Assembly: GCA_039566865.1 (NCBI GenBank)
Contig: CM076958.1
Location: 5,618,501 to 5,682,500, forward strand
Direction of reading: 5' to 3'
DNA length: 64,000 bases
Source: Aurelia coerulea
Taxonomy: Eukaryota; Cnidaria; Scyphozoa; Semaeostomeae; Ulmaridae
Position numbers and translations under genes: made by a program. Under the pieces are notes generated by a model. It was not told the DNA's origin, did no database searches, and saw only the letters and a program-made list of their open reading frames with translations. Below are positions 58,366 through 64,000 of this stretch, piece after piece. Positions within the stretch are counted from its first letter, which is position 1. Every line of letters starts with the position of its first letter.

Positions 58366-59937
58366 CGTAACATTTGTTATTTTCTTTCCATGCATATATC
58401 ATCATGTTATTCTTGAACAGTGTAAACGCTTTTTGAGCTTAAAGACTTTGTAGCAGATCAAAATAATACCGGTACAGCTTGAATGTTTTCTAGTACTTCT
58501 TAGAAGACTATCGGGTAGACAACTGCACGTGTGGAGCATGTGTTTCCACAGTAAGCTTTTGTTACTAAGGTGTTACTTATTAAAGATATGGACCAGAGGA
58601 CATCAGGGTTATGCAATAAAGGCATTTGAATTTAAACAATGTCATACAACAAATATGGCAAAATGAATTACGCATTTCAAAAACAGGGGACATTATTGTG
58701 GCATGGAGCCCCTGTGAGGGAGTTATTACTTATGAATTTTATTCAAGACAATTCCTGTCGTTGGTTTATGTAATGTATTTCACGGTGTTTTCGCTAAAAA
58801 TGTTTAAATACCAACTACAACGATAACATCAGTCATTCACTCTGTGTAACAGAATGGATATAAAAGTTTTACATGTCTCAAAGTGTTCATAAGACCATTT
58901 AATTTCAAAAGAGGACAACTTTTGGCATTGTAACTGCTTTCTTCTTACTGCCTTGAAATTATTGCCATAAGTTCTTTGCACTTCAGATAACTTGTAACTA
59001 ATTATTTTTGGTGAGCATAGGTGAGCATGCCAAAAATACTATAGAAAATGGAAGATATGTTCTTTTGTCAAATTTATCATAAATCGAGAATATCGCTACA
59101 ACGATCAGCCTCATTCGCCTGCCAAATTCCCATGTTTTCAGAATTTCTAGCTATCATTGGCATCAGCCTTGTTTTCAACTAAAACAAAAATTATAATTAG
59201 AACTACAAACTACAATTACATTACACTGTGACGTTCGTGGTGAGGTTCTCGATGCCACTGAGCCCTCACCATGAATGCCACTCACATTATAACTAAGCCT
59301 TACATCATAAAAAAATTATTGATTCAAAGAAATAAGGAGAGTGTGCTGCTGTTTATATTTCAATATAAATTGAACCTTGCTGAGGGTCTAATGAAAGAAA
59401 TTTTCGCTTCTAATATTATTCTGTTTGCAACTGTACCCAAATTTTGATCATAAAACAAAAAGTTTTTTAGACATAGTTTTTTCTAATCAATATTAGCAAA
59501 ATTGTTTCCCATTGGCCTTGCCTGTCATGAGCATTAGCTTTGAAGGTGCTGTGGTAAAGTTGAGCAATCCTCTAACCTTGTAGCCAGAATAGTTCAGATG
59601 GGCAGAGTTTGAGCCCAGCCCATGCCACACGGGCGCCATGACAAGGGATTCAATTGGCAGTCAGCTACTACTATAATCCATTGGTCTCAGATCTTGGCGT
59701 TGAATCATTCATCTTATCTTGCACCTTCACCAGCCTCATTATGAAGTAAAGCGTTTTCGGGTATTAATGAATACGAACTCAATCTGAATGATCTAATCTG
59801 ATATCTAAAACTGATTGCAGAATACTTTTTCTTTATCTTTGATAAGAAATTTTCATGATGATTTTATCATTGTTTTCACGTTGAATACTGTGCAATGAAA
59901 TTTCTTTGTTTGAATTTCTTTGCTCAAGGATCTTTAT
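58366..59937. other. Gene-free stretch
   Basis: About 1.6 kb without supported genes. GGCAGAGTTTGAGCCC near 59602 is a poor B-box-like sequence, not enough for a SINE call. Confidence 0.35.
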
Positions 59938-60253
59938 GAGGGGTACTTCGGGGGGGTCCCAATACCGCAATACCGCACGAAAAAGACACAAAATACCGCA
60001 ATACCGCACCAAAAGATAGCAAAATACCGCAAACGCTAGAAACTAAAAACAATGCTGTTAATACAGTATACCAGTCTGTAACAGTTTGATTCCGACCTAA
60101 ATCCACCTTCCTTCATCAAAATTTGTAGTTTGGTCTATTAGATCGTAGCTAGATGTTTTGCAGACAAAAGTGTGACTTGAGAACGACGGGAAAAGATTCA
60201 TTGATGTGCTGTCAGTAAAATTGCATTGACGGCAGAAATTATGAATATATATA

Positions 60254-60858
60254 CTGGATGCGCCAAAATAAACTATGCTCGTTTGGCAGGCCACAATAAA
60301 TCGTACACTAGACCGATTTTGAAAATTTATGACTTAATCTTTAGCAGAAAGCCTGAATTAGATTCTAGGACTTTTTGCAAATTTTTCCGTTCTCAGTTTT
60401 CAGAGCTAGAAGCGTGTTTCTTAAAATGTTCGTTTTCGAAAACACTGAGAACGATAAAAAAACGTCGATCAAATCTTAAAAGACTCAACGCGAATGAACA
60501 AAGAGAAAAGTTTTTCAGGGTGATTTGAAGATTTAGTACGAACTCTCGTACAGCAGATTACAACAGATCGATTTCTAAATCCCAAATCACCACGAACAAG
60601 TTCTCTTTGTCCATTTATGTCGATTCTTTAGAAAACGTGATAGATATTTTTTGATCGTTTTCAGTGTTTTCGAAAGCTGATATTTTAAGAAACTCGCTTC
60701 TAGTTCTAAAAGCTGAAAATGAAAAAAATTTGCAAAAAATCCCAGTATCTAATTCAGGCTTTTTGCTAAAGATTAAGTCACAAATCTTCAAAATCGGTCC
60801 AGTGTACGATTTCTCGTGGCCTGCCAAAAAAGTGCATAGTTTATTTGGGCGCACCCGG
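60254..60858. mobile_element. TA-flanked foldback, family A, copy 2, nested in E1
   Basis: TA at 60252-60253 and 60859-60860. Ends CTGGATGCGCCAAAATAAAC and TTATTTGGGCGCACCCGG. Arms of about 230 bp pair (AATTTATGACTTAATCTTTAGC against its complement at 60765-60790). E2 lacks it at the matching place. Confidence 0.92.
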
Positions 60859-60869
60859 TAGAATATATC

Positions 60870-61775
60870 ATTGTTTTGAATATCGATTCTGCTACATAAG
60901 GGCTGACTTTTGCGCGAATACGAGAAAATAAGTTTACTCTGGCTAACGCTTTTTTGTACACATTTCCAAATGTCGATGTTGATTCAGATTGTTATCCAAA
61001 TTTACACCAAGGAACTTGTATGATTTTGTCTCATGAATAGTTTGATTGTAGATTTTGATGTGCACGTTTGGCTGTTTGGACAACTTTTGATGTGATCCAT
61101 ATAGCACAAATTCAGTTTTACCTTCTTTCAAGTTGAGCAAGTTATTTTCATCAAGCCAGTCTGCAACTTTTTGCAGTTCATTATTTTAAGTAAATGCTCT
61201 ATTTCATTTGAGTTCTTTCTTGCACAATATACAGTATCGTCGGCATTTAATATAATGCCAGCATCAGTAAACGGAAAATCGATGTCGTTGATTATCAGCC
61301 CAAAGAGAAGGGACCCCAGGACAGATCCTTGTGGAACATCACATGGAACCTTTTCTTCGCATGAGCTGGTGTTATCAAAGATTTTTTATTGTTTCCCATT
61401 AAAGAAATAATCACCTATCCATTGTAATTCTACATCATCTTTACCATAACTTGGCGATTTTTCCAGCAAGATTGCATGACGTACTGTGTCGAAGGCTTTA
61501 CGGAGGTCAATATAGACAGCACCACGAAGTAGCCCTTTTTCAACGTTCTGTCTAAGCTATTCTGATAGTAAGGTAACTGCATATGGCGTAGATCTCCCTT
61601 TTCTAAACCCAAACTGATGTGGGTACAACAGGCCATTCAATGCAAGGTACTGGGACAGTTGATTATAAATGATCTTCTAGATAACTTTTGATAGAGCAGG
61701 AATTACCGTGATAGGCGTAATTTTCTTCAGATAAAAATGTTGCGTGCTCTCCTCCACAGGTACCTTTTCAAGGTT
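60870..61775 (-). pseudogene. LINE reverse transcriptase fragment inside E1
   Basis: Minus strand, with stops and frameshifts: ITPITVIPALSKVI, HQFGFRKGRSTPYAVTLLSE, GAVYIDLRKAFDTVRHAILL (first catalytic Asp), DVPQGSVLGSLLFGLIINDI, then NADDTVYCARKNSNEIE with the catalytic Asp pair at 61236-61241, then YKFLGVNLDNNLNQHRHLEM and KLIFSYSRKSQPLC. The thumb and C-terminus are missing here but present in E2. Confidence 0.87.
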
Positions 61776-62197
61776 GAGCAGGTGCAGCAGGCACAAGGAG
61801 CGAGAGATAAGGGACCTCCCTCTCCTTCGTTTTTCTTTCCTCTATCAATTCGTCTCGAAGATGCTTGTTCTTCAACAGGAAAATGGCATTACATGAAGTT
61901 TGGAAGTTAATTTTCGTACAATACCGCATACCGCACTGCGAAAGCACGATATCGCAATACCGCAAGTTTTTTCCGTCATTACCGCAATACCGCACAAAAT
62001 TTACCCCCGATACCGCAATACCGCAAACCCCGAAGTACCCCTCTTTTATTGTACGAGTTGCTTTTTATTTTAGCTATCTTTATTCCACTAGCTACACAAG
62101 AATAGTAACACAAAGGACAGTAACACAAAGGAACTATGAAATTCATGATGCAACAGAAAATAACATTAACTTGCTTTAATTACTTGACCTGAACCAA

Positions 62198-62912
62198 ACC
62201 AGTGTACGGTCTTTATGATCCAACAGATCTAGCTATTCTCACTCTGTTAAGGGTAGGACTCAGCAAACTTTTACACCCCCGTCTAAGTGCCTCGGTGAGA
62301 GGTCAGATGTTCACCGGGGTTCTAGTGACCGAGAAATATGGTAAAGTTTTCACCGGGGAGTCCCAATTATGTAACGAGGACGGCATAATTATTGATGGGT
62401 TAGTGGTTGTACGAGGAAATATTTCCTCAAAATTTTCCCCGGGGTTGACCAATTTGCAGCCGAGGTTTCACTTGTGAGGCATTTTGTACCGGGGAGATTC
62501 ACGTTTTGTCCGGGGACCAATTTTGCTCCAATTTTTTCACCGAGGAAATCACCGGGGTACAATGTACCGGGGCACTTAGACGGGGGTGTACTTTTCATAA
62601 ATTTCTATAGATTTAGGCATAATTTCAGAGATACAGTCAACCCTTTGTGTTTCGCAAATGATGGGTAAGAGGACACGGAACATTTTCTACTGCTTAGTCA
62701 TTTTTATAACGGGCCTAGATCTGATATTCTCAATTGTGTAAATGCAATATTGCTAACTCGTGGTTTTTCCTCTCTCTCAAATGAAGTTTTACTGGGGTTT
62801 TACTCAAATTCATTCTGTATGGAGACAAAAGGTTAACCATCGACAACAATAAAAAGCTACTCGATGCAACCCTCAAATGCAGTCGTGCTACAGAACGCTT
62901 TTAAATGTTCCA
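62198..62912 (+). pseudogene. LINE C-terminal fragment between the two E elements, split by MITE F
   Basis: LYDPTDLAILTLLRVGLSKL, then (after MITE F) FYRFRHNFRDTVNPLCFAND, a stop, EDTEHFLLL, and near the end GDKRLTIDNNKKLLDATL and KCSRATERF with the natural stop at about 62901. Same family type as the LINE at 40.4 kb (GLSKLNFHKFKHNFKDT). E2 begins about 12 bp after the stop. Confidence 0.83.
62273..62589. mobile_element. C/G-tipped MITE F nested in the LINE fragment
   Basis: Ends ACACCCCCGTCTAAGTGCC and GGCACTTAGACGGGGGTGT are perfect complements over 19 bp. ACTTTT is present on both sides (62267-62272 and 62590-62595) as a likely target duplication. CACCGGGG-type phrases recur inside. Confidence 0.9.
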
Positions 62913-62913
62913 T

Positions 62914-64000
62914 GAGGGGTACTTCGGGGGGGGGGTCCCAATACCGCAATACCGCACGAAAAAGACACCAAATACCGCAATACCGCAATACCGCACTAAA
63001 AAATAGCAAAATACCGCATACGCTAGAAAACTAAAAACAAAGCTATTAATACAGTACACCGGTCTGTAGCAGTTTGATTGCCACCTAAATCCACCTTCCT
63101 CCATCAAAATTTGTAGTCTGATCTATTAGATCGTAGTTAGATGTTTTACAGACAAAATAGTGATGTGAGAACGATGGGGAAAAATTTCATCTATGTGCTT
63201 TTAGTAAAACTGCATTGACGGCAGAAATTATGAATATATAGAACAGATCTTATATCATAGTCGTATCATTGATCTAAACTGTTTACCCTTTAGTGGTACT
63301 GTTAATATCCGGGTCAAAGGTGCAAATGTATTCGAAAGCAACATGGTTGGAAAGGAAACTTTTCAAAACAAAACGTAATAATAATGATAATAATAATAAC
63401 TAATATTTTGACAGGTTGACTTGTTCAGCATAAAACTATCTGGTATCATTGCAGGACCTGTAATCCTACCTATTGACAATCGTTGTAGTTGAAATTAAGG
63501 CAAAAAAGTAGAATAAAATGAAAATAGTTTAATGTACAATTAAAGGATAAGAATTTATTGGAGTCAAATACATTTTTCTTGGACATCTACAAAGACTTCT
63601 ATGGTTTTAGTTTCTTTTTATATAGCAAGATGGATATTTCATCGGTTGAAAATACAGGCTCCCTGGTAGGCAAACGATTTTTTTCCAGTTTCAGTGCGCA
63701 TTTTCGGTAAAACAACACAAGAGTGTTAATGTCATGCTGAGATCTTTTGAAGTAACCATTCAGGTCTTTGTTGTCCCATGACGTTATCTTTGCTCTTGGG
63801 TTGAAAATTCTGGCTGCTCTATTTTGTATACACTGTAGCTTGTTTACTGTTCCTTGGGGTAGGGAAAGCTGTAGTGGGTAGCAGTGCAACAGCAGTGGCC
63901 GTATCGTATCATTGTTATGTATATCGATTCTGCTACATGACGGCTGACTTTTTCGCGAATACGAGATAAAAGCTTTACTCTGGCGGATGCTTTTTTTGTA
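62914..64000. mobile_element. Composite element E, copy 2, cut by the window end
   Basis: Starts GAGGGGTACTTCGGGGGG and repeats the first ~320 bp of E1 with few changes, including AATACCGC repeats and GCATTGACGGCAGAAATTAT. Then it differs (no foldback A; instead LINE 3' part), and from 63905 it rejoins E1 sequence (ATATCGATTCTGCTACAT). Confidence 0.88.
63300..64000 (-). pseudogene. LINE RT thumb and C-terminal fragment inside E2
   Basis: Minus strand: KKASARVKLLSRIREKVSRH and VAESIYITMI, a one-base shift, then LLHCYPLQLSLPQGTVNKLQ, CIQNRAARIFNPRAK and DINTLVLFYRKCALK. KLQ-IQNRAARI is a typical RT thumb segment of this LINE group. The upstream part overlaps the end of the E1 fragment (KLIFSYSRKSQPLC), so both derive from one insertion. 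The 3' border near 63242 is approximate. Confidence 0.85.

Larger units (their letters stand above)
59938..62043. mobile_element. Composite element E, copy 1, with AATACCGC subterminal repeats
   Basis: Ends GAGGGGTACTTCGGGG and CCCCGAAGTACCCCTC are perfect complements. The 8-mer AATACCGC is repeated many times within about 110 bp of each end. Inside lie a foldback A (60254-60858) and a minus-strand LINE RT fragment (60870-61775). Flanks CTTTAT and TTTTAT may be a worn target duplication. E copy 2 starts 871 bp further on, same orientation. Confidence 0.88.

Noticed and set aside
59560..59700. Possible SINE with a B-box-like GAGTTTGAGCCC
   Set aside because: No A box at a fitting distance and no second copy seen.
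60543..60620. Expected small RNA gene in the loop of foldback A
   Set aside because: The loop has no promoter boxes or stable structure beyond the arms themselves.

Overview
The window is a piece of an invertebrate animal nuclear genome, AT-rich and dominated by transposable elements. Best guess is a marine invertebrate such as a cnidarian (low confidence; based only on the mixture of Ty3/gypsy, CR1/Jockey-type LINEs, a GIY-YIG retroelement and hundreds of bases of C/G-tipped MITEs). Nothing looks bacterial: there are no operons, and host coding sequence occurs as short exons with GT/AG borders.

Host gene: two + strand exons, 22072-22209 and 31792-31943, encode the end of the N-terminal PAS domain and the following cytoplasmic linker of an ELK-type (KCNH) voltage-gated potassium channel. 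Their splice phases match (phase 1 to phase 1; the second exon ends in phase 0). The intron between them is about 9.6 kb and carries a nested piggyBac/Harbinger-like pair, a 3.2 kb satellite with 50-bp units, and several foldback MITEs. I did not find the earlier PAS exon or the S1-S6 exons, so the rest of the window probably lies in flanking introns of the same gene.

Layout: 1-1.8 kb, 3' end of a Ty3/gypsy element with a 120-bp LTR and a 124-bp tandem repeat; 2.3-3.6 kb, decayed minus-strand LINE; 4.4 kb, CCTCA microsatellite; 5-9.3 kb, TA-flanked foldback elements; 9.35-10.84 kb, a 1.5 kb near-perfect palindrome; 11-14.3 kb, MITEs and a LINE 3' end; 16 kb, ATC/CAC microsatellite; 17-21 kb, small MITEs and a LINE relic; 22-32 kb, channel exons and their repeat-filled intron; 33-37 kb, LINE scrap, a foldback with 9-bp target duplication; 37.7-39.5 kb, GIY-YIG retroelement relic split by a TTAA-flanked element; 40.4-43.35 kb, a 5'-truncated LINE with an uninterrupted 861-codon frame; 44.3-51.9 kb, more foldbacks, one of them cleanly splitting a LINE reverse transcriptase; 53-58.3 kb, degenerate tandem repeats split by a TTAA element and a foldback inside a foldback; 59.9-64 kb, two copies of a composite element with AATACCGC subterminal repeats, each carrying a LINE fragment.

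The unifying theme is a set of at least ten hairpin elements flanked by TA whose outer ends share a CCGGGTGtcCC-type motif (mariner/Tc1-like) while their arms fall into at least six unrelated sequence families. Together with the 1.5 kb palindrome they would fold into long double-stranded RNA if transcribed as part of the channel pre-mRNA.
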